Part shown: one piece after another, positions 10,201 through 18,294 of the stretch | Layout of the letters: the number at the start of each line of letters is the position of its first letter | Numbering within the stretch: position 1 is the stretch's first letter | Assembly (NCBI GenBank): GCA_018985225.1 | Contig: JADGIF010000024.1 | Coordinates: 1-35,605 of the forward strand | Direction: 5' to 3' | DNA: 35,605 bases | From: Amoeboradix gromovi | Taxonomy: Eukaryota > Sanchytriomycota > Sanchytriomycetes > Sanchytriales > Sanchytriaceae | Notes under the pieces: model-generated | What the model saw: the letters and a program-made list of their open reading frames with translations, nothing else | What the model was told of the DNA's origin: nothing | Database searches by the model: none | Made by a program: the position numbers and the translations under genes

Positions 10201-10544
10201 TACTGAGTGTACTAGGGCAGTCGCTAATTCATGGCATCTCGTTTTATATAGTAGGTAGCCAAGTTATGGAGATAGAGGGTAAGTTAGAATTTGACTTTGA
10301 AAATAAAAAGAAATTTGTCCCAACTTTGTTGAATACCACTACATATCTGCTAAGCATGAGTATGCAAACTAGCACATTTTGGGTAAACTATATAGGAAGA
10401 CCATTTAGAGAAGATATAAGAGAGAACTCAGTATTGTATAGAGGATTGTTGGCAGGGCTAGGTGTAGCGTTTGTAGGTGTATTAGAGATTGTACAGGAGT
10501 TCAATAATTTTCTACAATTAGTGCCATTAAATGACGTATTTTAA
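7206..10544 (+). CDS. SPF1: P5A-type ATPase (Spf1/ATP13A1), ER transmembrane-helix dislocase
   Basis: P5A ATPases sit in the ER membrane and extract mistargeted or misinserted transmembrane helices. The 1112-residue protein has the P-type ATPase motifs in order: LSGES in the actuator domain (about residue 298), the P5A hallmark PPELPMELSLAVN in the M4 region, phosphorylation motif DKTGTLT with Asp476, KGAPE in the nucleotide-binding domain, MITGDNPNTA, and AGDGSNDVGALK (about 785). Hydrophobic hairpins precede and follow these. A Pro/Ala/Gln-rich insert (about 835-885, including PPPPPE) lies between the last cytosolic motif and the C-terminal membrane segments, as in yeast Spf1. Length fits the family (~1200). 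There is no sign of an intron. Confidence 0.95.
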   Translation: MSDTKSDVKTFQRLSSSNFGYFACALSAIPLAISYPRNDIYLVLAAVACGFVVLFITLGTTWSVSFKKAFWFKKDKNGSYCFIEPHLHRGKSGIVTVHSNLLEFQKMKFYFDNDKLVRIVPQQSFTAAELSKQRGILSDPAPFLVKYGENHFQIPVPSFMELFKEHLVKPFFLFQLFCVSLWMFDEMWYYSLFTLFMLFVFEATVVMQRLRTLNEFHQMQHPAFNVYCYRKSKWTLISTQNLLPTDIISIPISRDVKVEQEASIRNPVKQTVVIETMTPCDCILLKHSCVVNEAILSGESTPVLKESALLKNDHEVISSNTKLNIVYGGTKVLQVTSQEDVDCSIPNPPDNGAIAMVLQTGFNTTQGELVRVMVFSSEPVSANSLEAFAFIGFLLIFAITAAVHVWNVGSLDPNRDKYKLFLNCIMIVTSCVPPELPMELSLAVNTSLMSLSKLSIFSTEPFRIPFAGRVDVCCFDKTGTLTQEELKVVGVVNQKMISDPLSLDSNTLLALCTAHSLVMLANNNEIVGDSMEKAVYSWIKFTMINNVVKYNNNSITIIKRFPFSSELARMGTISLLGDKSIISVKGAPERLKSLFVDAPANYDEILNTYAIQGGRVIAVGFKQLDKHYTNAELKNLDLTDIEQGLTFCGFLCLQSPLKNDAAATIKELHESTHHVVMITGDNPNTAIHVAKQLDIAPLNVVTITAIENKLIIQSDIESIASIDDINYYKFNICMTGKGLEYLVKNDLKALSRILIHVVVFARISPDQKEYIILQYKELGLYTLMAGDGSNDVGALKQAHVGIALLNGTEEDLDKIHRMARIQRLQKVWEKQTSIASKFNQPAPPPPPELQRWLDANKPAAATKTLPTASSAQATQQAQIAQMMMEMEDDTPQLKFGDASIAAPFTSKLGNTNAISHIIRQGRCTLVTTIQMYKILALNCLISAYSMSVLYLQGIKWGDWQMTIQGILLSVCFLCISKGKPIEKLSKERPQGNIFNFYVLLSVLGQSLIHGISFYIVGSQVMEIEGKLEFDFENKKKFVPTLLNTTTYLLSMSMQTSTFWVNYIGRPFREDIRENSVLYRGLLAGLGVAFVGVLEIVQEFNNFLQLVPLNDVF

Positions 10545-10795
10545 TTATTTATGTAGCTCAAGAATTGGCTAGGAATTGTAATGTTAGTTGATTTTATGGG
10601 ATCTTTGATTTGGGAAAGAATAATGTTTTATTTATTTGCAAGTAATAAACAAAATAAATTGGAGGAGTGCTTGGAAAGATGATAGAGCAACTATGATTGT
10701 AATTTAATAAATGCTGTAACTATCACGTCTATAGTATGATATCGTTCTCTTCAGTACAAGTGGGATGGTATTCTTAGTTTGCCTCCTGGAAACAA

Positions 10796-11323
10796 ATGAC
10801 TTCCACGCTTCCAAGACCATTACTGAAGTTATTTGGACCACGGCCGCCATTAGAATATTTGCCGCCTGTTGCTAGGCTAAAGAGAGATATAAAAATAGGA
10901 TGTATATATCCGTATTTACAAAACATAGAGCCCATGGAAAACATGGTCGTGGATGAGAAGGAAGATTACGTTACTAGGATACAACGCGAATATGATCAAC
11001 GTAACAGTAAAATCAAATTAAAAACATCGAATGCTTACGCTACCCTTTTTATTGGCAGATTACCCAAGGATGCAAATGAGCAATCCTTGCTTGAAATAGC
11101 AAATGACTTTGGCGACACTGTTGGTATCAAACTGATTCTCGGAAAAAGAAGTAGATATGCCTTCATCGAATACAAATCTGAGCACAACGTAAGGCAAGCA
11201 TTAAGAGGATTCCCTAGAAATTATAAAAATAAAAGAATTGTAGTTGACGTTGAAAAAGCAAGAACGTATAAGCAGTTTATTCCAAACAGGTACAAGGTTC
11301 TAAAAAAGGACTACAATAAATAA
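10796..11323 (+). CDS. SNRNP70: U1 snRNP 70-kDa protein, C-terminally short
   Basis: U1-70K binds stem-loop I of U1 snRNA and anchors the U1 snRNP, which recognises 5' splice sites. The N-terminus LPRPLLKLFGPRPPLEYLPP matches the conserved U1-70K start (LPPNLLALFxPRxPIPYLPP). A charged helix follows, then one RRM at about 82-158 with LFIGRL (RNP2) and SRYAFIEY (RNP1) and the conserved tail VDVEKART. The protein ends at 175 residues, soon after the RRM, whereas human U1-70K is 437 and yeast Snp1 is 300. The Gly/Arg and RS-like tails are absent. AATAAA (11315-11320) lies inside the last codons. The short form may go with the minimal introns in this window (inference). Confidence 0.85.
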   Translation: MTSTLPRPLLKLFGPRPPLEYLPPVARLKRDIKIGCIYPYLQNIEPMENMVVDEKEDYVTRIQREYDQRNSKIKLKTSNAYATLFIGRLPKDANEQSLLEIANDFGDTVGIKLILGKRSRYAFIEYKSEHNVRQALRGFPRNYKNKRIVVDVEKARTYKQFIPNRYKVLKKDYNK

Positions 11324-11380
11324 TTCTATATAGTTGTTGAATAATTAAAATTATGATATCTAATGCTTTTATTGCTATGA

Positions 11381-14300
11381 TCAAGAGACTCCATCCTCTG
11401 GTAGTTGAACTTTAAGCGCCCCCTTCCTTATGAATTTGATATGTCCATCGTATCCGGTTGTGTATACATTCAAATGAGATTGGCAAATGCTAGATATTCC
11501 ACTTTTTTCCAACGCACCCATGAATTTTGTGCTGTGAAGTTTCTTATAGTTCCTTATGCAGTCGTGCGAATCCAGACTGAACTGCTTTAAGCTACCTTCC
11601 ACACTTCCGGTCATAAAGCTATCGAGATCTTCGTTTATCAACATAGTGTTTATGCTTGAGTTGTGCGCATGGAAAGTATCTATAATCTTATGCTGCCTTA
11701 TATCTATTACTGTTATTTCACCCTTTTTACCGACACTTATCAGCTGATTATTGTGATATCCTATTCTGTAAGTGCAGTGCTCTGATATAGAGTATGTTTC
11801 TACTTCTGCTCTGTTCTGCGGTAGTAAGCTATCGTAGATACCAATCTTACCTCCATTTTGCTTACCACTAACTGCTAATAACGTACCACTGTTCAAGAAA
11901 CAGAAGTCATTTCCTACTCTATAGTTGAGCTGATTTTCCATTACCGGTGTCTTACCATGCACCAGATCATACAGCAGCAGATGTCCATCAACACTCCAAC
12001 AACCGAATTTCTCGCCAAATGGATCAAAGTTGATTTTAACTTGCGGATTCCTCAGAACAAACTCTATTATCACTTTGGACGTGTTAAATTGATAGACTCC
12101 TATACTGCTTGTATTTGTATTTGTCATACTCCATGAGTTGCTCGTATTTGGGGTGTTCTGTTGCTCGCATGCATATATCTTGTACTTTGGATTTATTGCA
12201 AGTTCTTTGCATACTATAGGTCTATTCAGCTTCACAACTTCATTTATGAATGACTCGCTAATACTCTGACTATCTGTCTTTTTTCTATGGAAGGCATTTA
12301 GAAAACTAGCATTTCTAGGCAGAGTGCCTGTCGGTGATCCTACATTTGGACTATGTCCTCCACTCATTGGGGCTGACATTGGAGGTGTGTTTGTAGGATG
12401 GTACTCTTCCAACTCTGCTTGAGATGATATTTGAGTTAAGCTTTCCTCCAGCTGATTCTTTGGTATGCCGTCGTTCGTCTTTGATGACACAGAGCATTGG
12501 TCTGTGTCTACATCCATGTAGCAACACCAAGCATAGTTCACGTCTATCTCATATATCCCTTTACTCGTACATATCACCAGCTCATTATCGTTTACTACAT
12601 TTATACCGCTTGCAAATATTACAGTTTGTAGCTTAACCAAATCATGCACATTCTCTTCTATAATTGCGTTTTCTATCACTATGTTGGTGTTTGGTTGCAA
12701 TGACTGTTTATTTGTTAAATTCTTGATTAAACCCTGTTGACTTGCCCATGTGTAACACAGTTCCCAGACATCTTGCATGCTACTGTACTGCAGATTGTTA
12801 TAATAGTTCCCAAAGTCGTATATTTTATTCTTTGAGGATTCATTTTCTAATTCTAAACATTTTATCATAATGGGATGTATTAAGCGTGATATGAACTGGT
12901 TGCTCTGTTGCTGCTCTACCAGCACCTGCCCTGTGTGCCTGTTTATTTGCTCTTCTTCTCTTTGTGATTGATTCAACATATGATGCATGATGAATCTGTA
13001 AATCAGCAAGTCCAATACTTGCTTACTCTCTCGGCCTGATACTGTGTTAGGAAAGAGAGGCTCTTCTTTATCGTTGCTGTTTATGTTTGTGTATACTTGC
13101 TGCAGTATTACCTTGAGCTCGACTAGCATTTGCTGGTTCAATAATGCAAATATCGACAAACTATTTTGCAGTATTATTGCGATTTTGTAATACTCTTTTA
13201 GTTCCATATAAACATTGATCAGCAATGTTATGCAGGTGCATGTAATTTGATTTATTACTGCAGAGTTGTTATCACAGCAGTCTATTATGGTAGCCAATAG
13301 ATTTATACCATTGATACTCAAGTACTGGTACAGACTAGAGCTCTGAGTATTGCCCGTATCGCACTGGTTCAAGAGCCGTGTGCTGTATAATAGCAGTTGC
13401 TCGTTAAATGTAGATGTGCTGGAAGCAATACTGGCAGCAGTTGCGCAAGTGTTGAGTTCCACTATCTCATAATACAAAGTGAACAAATGCGCATGCATAC
13501 AATACCATGTCATGTATTCGTTGAACACAGACTGTTCAATGTCCAGTATTGTGCATATTCTGTTTATTGAGTTAGTAATTCGGTTTTTATAATCCACGCT
13601 GGAATTAGATAATTTTAATTCTACATGTGCCGACAAGGCGGATAGGACGTTGTTAATTAAACCAGATAAACTGTTTGCCATGATGCTAGTTGCACTGCTA
13701 GTGTTAGATGCCGCGACCAGACCCAGCAGCTGATTATACTGCTTATAGTAGTTTGCAGAGGAGTATATGTTGACAGAGTTGGGTTCAACATGATTAGAAA
13801 TTATATATGCATACATTGGATTCAACAGATTATGGCCAACGTTGTCTTTGTTGATTTTGTTCAAAACATTAATGCACGCAGTCTTATTATTTAATTTATA
13901 AAGGCACAGTGCCTGTATATATGCATTACCACTACTGGATATGTGGTTTAATACAGTGTTAATCAGGGCTTTATTGTCCAGAGCAGTTGCTAGTATCAGT
14001 GCTAAATCGTCCATTTCACAATGGTTCAATAGCACCATTATTGCTGACTCGTACTCTGTGCCCAGCAAAAAGAAAGATACTGCCATCAGGTACCTCTGCT
14101 TGCTTAACAATACATATGCATTTTTAGTGGCTGTTAGGGCACTCGGACTTGCAATATAGCTTTTTAGAAAGAGAACCATTTTGTTAGCATCTGGGAGTGT
14201 ACTATGCTTCCATAACATGGCGATAATATTGATTTTATTGTTGTTCCTATTCAGTCCCAAGTAGAGTATCATGACAAGCTCAATGTTCTTGGATTTAATG

Positions 14301-17152
14301 TATTCTTGCTTTGCTAGCTGTTCTATGTTGCTAAAATTGCAGTAAAATGCACATTTGTTGAGGATGTAGTCATTTAGCGACCATGTAGGATCTATGGCTG
14401 GGTTAGAGAATACTCCGAACCAGGCCAAAATGCTACCGGTAAGCATAGTAGCTAGAGTAGGTGTGACGGAAGAGCTCGCAGGCGTCGCTAGCAATAGATC
14501 ATAAATCATGTCAAACCTATCCTTGCGATGTATTTTACTGAAGTAATGCAAAATCTGCACAAGAGACTGTACTTCAGGGTCATCTAGTTTGATAAGCTCA
14601 CAGGTTTGTTTACTAGTCAAAGATTGCAACAAGTCACTGATAATCTCGTCAATTGCTGTCAAATCACTAGTACTAGTTCTCTGCTCCTGCTCTACTACAT
14701 CATCGTAAACTAGCGGAATTGAAATTTTGTTAATGATAAAAAAGTGCAGCCTGTTCAAAATAACGGTCACAATATCAGCACGATTGAGTAGTAAGTATTG
14801 ATGAATGATAAAAGGATGATACTCCGGTAAAGGGCTTGAGAGATTAGATATGTAGTCAAGAATTGGAACAATCCCCTGGTAAGGCATAGAACTGTTGGTA
14901 CTAATGTTGTTGGTCTTCAATATGCTCAAATGCTGCTTGTTCATTATACATATGCTACCATTAAAGAGCCAAGTTAATCTGCAGTTGAGAGTGCTGTTGA
15001 TGCTGATACTGCTTATGATGGTATATTCATTAACAAAGGAGCAAACGTAAATATGGGTCATTGTAGCTACAGCAATAACCTGTGAATCATTGTTAGTGAT
15101 CCAGTCCACAGCACAGATATTGGCGTTACTACTGCCAAGGGCGAATGAAAGAGAGTTTATAAAAATCATTTGATAGTCCATACTTATGTGGTAAAATGAG
15201 ATGCGGTCCTCGTATATTATTGCTATACAGCCAGGACATGATCTGACAAATTGCACGCCATCAGAAACTGGATACTGAGACAATATGGAAATATTATCAG
15301 CATTAGATTCATCGGTAATTGTAAAGCATATCAATAACTGGTCATAAATACCACAAAACAGAGGAATAGTAGTAGGGTTGGCGCTGTAAAACGTGCTTGT
15401 AAACAATCTGTTAATATGGCAAATAGAGTGCTTAAATTGTGACTTTATAGTGAAATCAGCATCATTGACATCGGCTAGAGTAGCAAGTGTGCAAATATGA
15501 ATAGAATCAGTATTGGCCAGGAAGAGCAAGAGCTGAAGGTTGTCTAGGTGCGAGCTAGGTGGATTGATAAATAAATGATAATCGGTATAATCAAAAGGAA
15601 TGTAACACTTGCTGAACAGCTGCAATGATGGTTTGTTGTTGATATATACAATGTGGTAGACGTAGCATTTAAAGTGGGCAAAAATGATAAAAGCAGGATC
15701 ATTGGGGATCCATTTAATAGATCTGGGTAAAGTTTTATCAATATTCAATTTGCCGATTTCTATAAGCAGATGATCAACAACTTGCCAGACGATAACATCA
15801 GAATCCCGGTAAGAGATAAGAAACGGGAATAAATGGTCAGGATGACGTATAAAGCCAAAATACTTGACTGTATTACAAACTATATGACCCTGATAATTGG
15901 CAATGAGTTCAAAAGTGCTGCTGGAGTGTTGTTTAAGGAACGACTCAATAAAATCAACATGGTATACATGAATATGACCATTCATTAGGTTCTGGCCAAT
16001 AAAGTATAGCTTGTAAGGACTCATTTCTTCATCTAGAACCACTGGGGGCGCAGCATGATAAGTGTGAATTGTAGATAAAAAGTAGGATGAGTCAGAGTCA
16101 ACATCTGGCTTGTCAACAGGATTAAACGCGTACACGTTTAAGAGATTCACAACACGAGCAATGCTACGGGGAGTGGTCTGCATATTAAGTAAGGACCACA
16201 CAAGCAAATTCCCATTGCTTGAAATGCCAAATATCAATACTGGATGTTCATGCATCAACAATTGCACTTTTTGCTGCCAATAATGAAGAGTTTCATCTTG
16301 CAATAAGGATGGATTTGGAAGATTGTAGTTCATAAAGGTCATTTCATCCTGCTGTCTAGTAGGTGTTAAATGCTTGACATTGGAGGTGTCCAGCATTCTA
16401 GACAATACTGATTTGCTTAACCAATGGAGCGATATGTAGTTATTGTTATTGGAAAACTTAGAAGGTTCAATTAAACAAGTGAGGCATAATCTATTTTCGT
16501 CTTCTTGATAAATTCTGGTAGTCATATCCATGCAATTGGTAAGTAGTATGTGCCCGTCGTTCTTCCACTCAACATGAACAACTGGTTTAGGATGTTTTAG
16601 ATAAGCAAAAGAATAGTCAATCCGCTTGCCGCGTAGTAATGCATGTTTGAGGCTCCATACTTTCAGAAGATGATCCTGGTAGCCGCTAGTTATTATAAAT
16701 TTACCATCCTCGGTACAAGATAATAAATAAATAGGAAAAGGCATTCTAGAACGGAAAACAACATGCAGGTCGTGATTGCAAACCACAAAATCATTACTTC
16801 CTACAAAAACAAATTGGTTAGAACTGCTTATTTTATTAACAGTAGAGCCAAGACTAACTTTGCATATTAACTGGCCTTCTAGAGACAAAGAAGCAATTTG
16901 ATCGTCAAATGATATAAAAATTGTGTTATTATATGAAGATATTGACGTTATGGGGCTACAATTCGTATTACCAATCATGTCAGCCGTAAAAGTCCCTACA
17001 TATTCTATTTTGAACTCACATTTATACACTATGAGATAGGATCCTGTAGCATATACCAGATTGTTTTTACTAGTTAAAATAAACGCAGACGGATTGGGTT
17101 GACCAGCTATTGTGTACATGATATTCTCATTCAAGGCAGCAAATTCAGACAT
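11381..17152 (-). CDS. RAV1: Rav1/DmX-like (Rabconnectin-3 alpha), V-ATPase assembly factor
   Basis: The RAVE/Rabconnectin-3 complex promotes V-ATPase V1-Vo reassembly. The frame extends to 17251 without need. The ATG at 17150-17152 gives MSEFAALNE and then GQPN, resembling the GRPN near the Rav1 start, for 1923 residues. The N-terminal ~750 residues are WD40-like (for example SGYQDHLLKVWSLKHALLRG). The Rav1p_C helical region is clear near 900-1080: FSNPAIDPTWSLNDYILNKC, AMLWKHSTLPDANKMVLFL, KNAYVLLSKQRYLMAVSFFLLG, then VLLNHCEMDDLALIL. A second C-terminal WD40 domain (about 1640-1920, with FDPFGEKFGCWSVDGHLLLYD and FHAHNSSINTML) is the metazoan DMXL arrangement, absent from the shorter S. 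cerevisiae Rav1. Low-complexity Ser/Asn stretches occur in the middle. Confidence 0.9.
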   Translation of the reverse strand: MSEFAALNENIMYTIAGQPNPSAFILTSKNNLVYATGSYLIVYKCEFKIEYVGTFTADMIGNTNCSPITSISSYNNTIFISFDDQIASLSLEGQLICKVSLGSTVNKISSSNQFVFVGSNDFVVCNHDLHVVFRSRMPFPIYLLSCTEDGKFIITSGYQDHLLKVWSLKHALLRGKRIDYSFAYLKHPKPVVHVEWKNDGHILLTNCMDMTTRIYQEDENRLCLTCLIEPSKFSNNNNYISLHWLSKSVLSRMLDTSNVKHLTPTRQQDEMTFMNYNLPNPSLLQDETLHYWQQKVQLLMHEHPVLIFGISSNGNLLVWSLLNMQTTPRSIARVVNLLNVYAFNPVDKPDVDSDSSYFLSTIHTYHAAPPVVLDEEMSPYKLYFIGQNLMNGHIHVYHVDFIESFLKQHSSSTFELIANYQGHIVCNTVKYFGFIRHPDHLFPFLISYRDSDVIVWQVVDHLLIEIGKLNIDKTLPRSIKWIPNDPAFIIFAHFKCYVYHIVYINNKPSLQLFSKCYIPFDYTDYHLFINPPSSHLDNLQLLLFLANTDSIHICTLATLADVNDADFTIKSQFKHSICHINRLFTSTFYSANPTTIPLFCGIYDQLLICFTITDESNADNISILSQYPVSDGVQFVRSCPGCIAIIYEDRISFYHISMDYQMIFINSLSFALGSSNANICAVDWITNNDSQVIAVATMTHIYVCSFVNEYTIISSISINSTLNCRLTWLFNGSICIMNKQHLSILKTNNISTNSSMPYQGIVPILDYISNLSSPLPEYHPFIIHQYLLLNRADIVTVILNRLHFFIINKISIPLVYDDVVEQEQRTSTSDLTAIDEIISDLLQSLTSKQTCELIKLDDPEVQSLVQILHYFSKIHRKDRFDMIYDLLLATPASSSVTPTLATMLTGSILAWFGVFSNPAIDPTWSLNDYILNKCAFYCNFSNIEQLAKQEYIKSKNIELVMILYLGLNRNNNKINIIAMLWKHSTLPDANKMVLFLKSYIASPSALTATKNAYVLLSKQRYLMAVSFFLLGTEYESAIMVLLNHCEMDDLALILATALDNKALINTVLNHISSSGNAYIQALCLYKLNNKTACINVLNKINKDNVGHNLLNPMYAYIISNHVEPNSVNIYSSANYYKQYNQLLGLVAASNTSSATSIMANSLSGLINNVLSALSAHVELKLSNSSVDYKNRITNSINRICTILDIEQSVFNEYMTWYCMHAHLFTLYYEIVELNTCATAASIASSTSTFNEQLLLYSTRLLNQCDTGNTQSSSLYQYLSINGINLLATIIDCCDNNSAVINQITCTCITLLINVYMELKEYYKIAIILQNSLSIFALLNQQMLVELKVILQQVYTNINSNDKEEPLFPNTVSGRESKQVLDLLIYRFIMHHMLNQSQREEEQINRHTGQVLVEQQQSNQFISRLIHPIMIKCLELENESSKNKIYDFGNYYNNLQYSSMQDVWELCYTWASQQGLIKNLTNKQSLQPNTNIVIENAIIEENVHDLVKLQTVIFASGINVVNDNELVICTSKGIYEIDVNYAWCCYMDVDTDQCSVSSKTNDGIPKNQLEESLTQISSQAELEEYHPTNTPPMSAPMSGGHSPNVGSPTGTLPRNASFLNAFHRKKTDSQSISESFINEVVKLNRPIVCKELAINPKYKIYACEQQNTPNTSNSWSMTNTNTSSIGVYQFNTSKVIIEFVLRNPQVKINFDPFGEKFGCWSVDGHLLLYDLVHGKTPVMENQLNYRVGNDFCFLNSGTLLAVSGKQNGGKIGIYDSLLPQNRAEVETYSISEHCTYRIGYHNNQLISVGKKGEITVIDIRQHKIIDTFHAHNSSINTMLINEDLDSFMTGSVEGSLKQFSLDSHDCIRNYKKLHSTKFMGALEKSGISSICQSHLNVYTTGYDGHIKFIRKGALKVQLPEDGVS

Positions 17153-17599
17153 GGGGGTATCAAAAATGAAAATATAGACTTGAAATCCAAGCAAGTAAGT
17201 CAGATTATAAACAAACTGCGTCCTTGCACATACAGTTATCATGTCTGGCAATACCAGTATGATAGGTTAACTCAAACATTTACCTAAAACAATGGGACGT
17301 CTCTACCAAAGTAAACTGGAAGCGTAAAAGGATGAAAATAAGAAGAAAAAAGGATTGGCTAATTTGATACCCTAAACATTTACAAAGAATTGCCAGAACT
17401 AACCGTCTAGTTCAATTGAATGAAACATTCTTCGCGATTATATGACTTTAATGTACTAATAATTCTTTTTGCAAATACATTCAATGTCATAAAAGCTCAG
17501 TATTATTTCTTTTCATTCATTGAAATGGGTCCAGCTCTTCAGTTCTTGTATGTGTCAATTCTATTGATATCGCTAATAGAGAGAATACAGAAAATGGTT

Positions 17600-17735
17600 T
17601 TATTTGTACATGTCCTTGTACAATTCCGCCTTAGTGTAGCAGAGCCCGCGCAATTGCTTCAATAGATTGACTGTATTTTTGGCTCCGCTGTAAATGTTCT
17701 GAAAATTCTGAGATATTAGGCCATAGGCAAGTAGC
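17600..17735 (-). other. Short unassigned reading frame beside relic C
   Basis: On the minus strand a frame runs out of the relic C terminal repeat and ends at a TAA (17600-17602). It encodes about 45 residues including NLLKQLRGLCYTKAELYKDMY, which reads like ordinary helical protein rather than noise. There is no ATG before it. It could be the last exon of a gene interrupted by the element, or chance. The opposite strand also has an 81-codon ORF (17420-17665) with hydrophobic residues. I do not support either as a gene. Confidence 0.15.
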
Positions 17736-18211
17736 AATTGGGACACCAAATATAAATACTAGACCATGTCGTTTTCAAAGTAGGTGCTCCATAAGGAGGA
17801 AATACTATTATGAATAAAAGTCCTTCTCCCAAACCAATTTTCTTTCATTAATGTCATTCCTCTCTTTATAATGAACAAGATGACCCACTATCTTTCAAAT
17901 AGCAAAGGTCTTTGAGTGTATAAGCAAATAGTGATCACTTTATCTTCTTTAGTCACTTCATTCTTCAAATCTCATAAAATCATTTCCATTTTAGATAATC
18001 TTGATCCATATTTTGTAAATTTTCATTGACAATAATCTGGATGACTAAATTCTTTCATAATGCCATGATAATTATAGTTAATAATTCTAATAGTTTCTTC
18101 AATACTACTAGCTCTAGATAATTGTTCTAAACAGTCTTTAAGCCAAGGAATAACAAACTGACTAGCAAGTAAGAGCGATACATGATATCGAGTTTTCGCC
18201 CAGTATACGGC
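17736..18211 (-). mobile_element. Fanzor-type relic (copy C), long but broken
   Basis: Terminal repeat at about 17736-17770, then on the minus strand the same C-terminal coding sequence as copies A, B and D (TQRPLLFER, IIKRGMTLMKENW, HNSISSLWSTYF, stop TAG in the repeat). One frame can be followed back across three in-frame stops (TAG and two TGA) to 18211. The furthest part (18023-18211) encodes about 62 residues with IPWLKDCLEQLSRASSIEE and IINYNYHGIMKEF. Because it is in the same frame as the Fanzor tail and separated from it only by stops, it is probably the region upstream of the zinc ribbon (near RuvC-II). That assignment is inference. The element fills the spacer between Rav1 and FHIP, and no opposite terminal repeat was seen. 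Confidence 0.5.
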
Positions 18212-18225
18212 TTATATAATAGGGC
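18212..18225 (+). promoter_or_regulatory. Possible TATA element upstream of FHIP
   Basis: TTATATAATAGG lies about 80 bp before the FHIP start codon, at the outer edge of relic C. Position and sequence fit a TATA box, but AT-rich DNA makes chance matches common. Confidence 0.2.
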
Positions 18226-18294
18226 ATTTCTGCTCAGCTGCTTCTAATTTTTTGAAACTTTTGTTTTATAAAGTTAACTTAGTTCCTGTAGATC

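Noticed and set aside
17420..17665. 81-codon hydrophobic ORF on the plus strand
   Set aside because: No family resemblance; the complementary strand gives an equally plausible frame; low-complexity hydrophobic content is common in AT-rich DNA.
18023..18211. Host gene fragment interrupted by the transposon
   Set aside because: It lies in the same reading frame as the Fanzor tail of copy C, separated only by stop codons, so it more likely belongs to the element.
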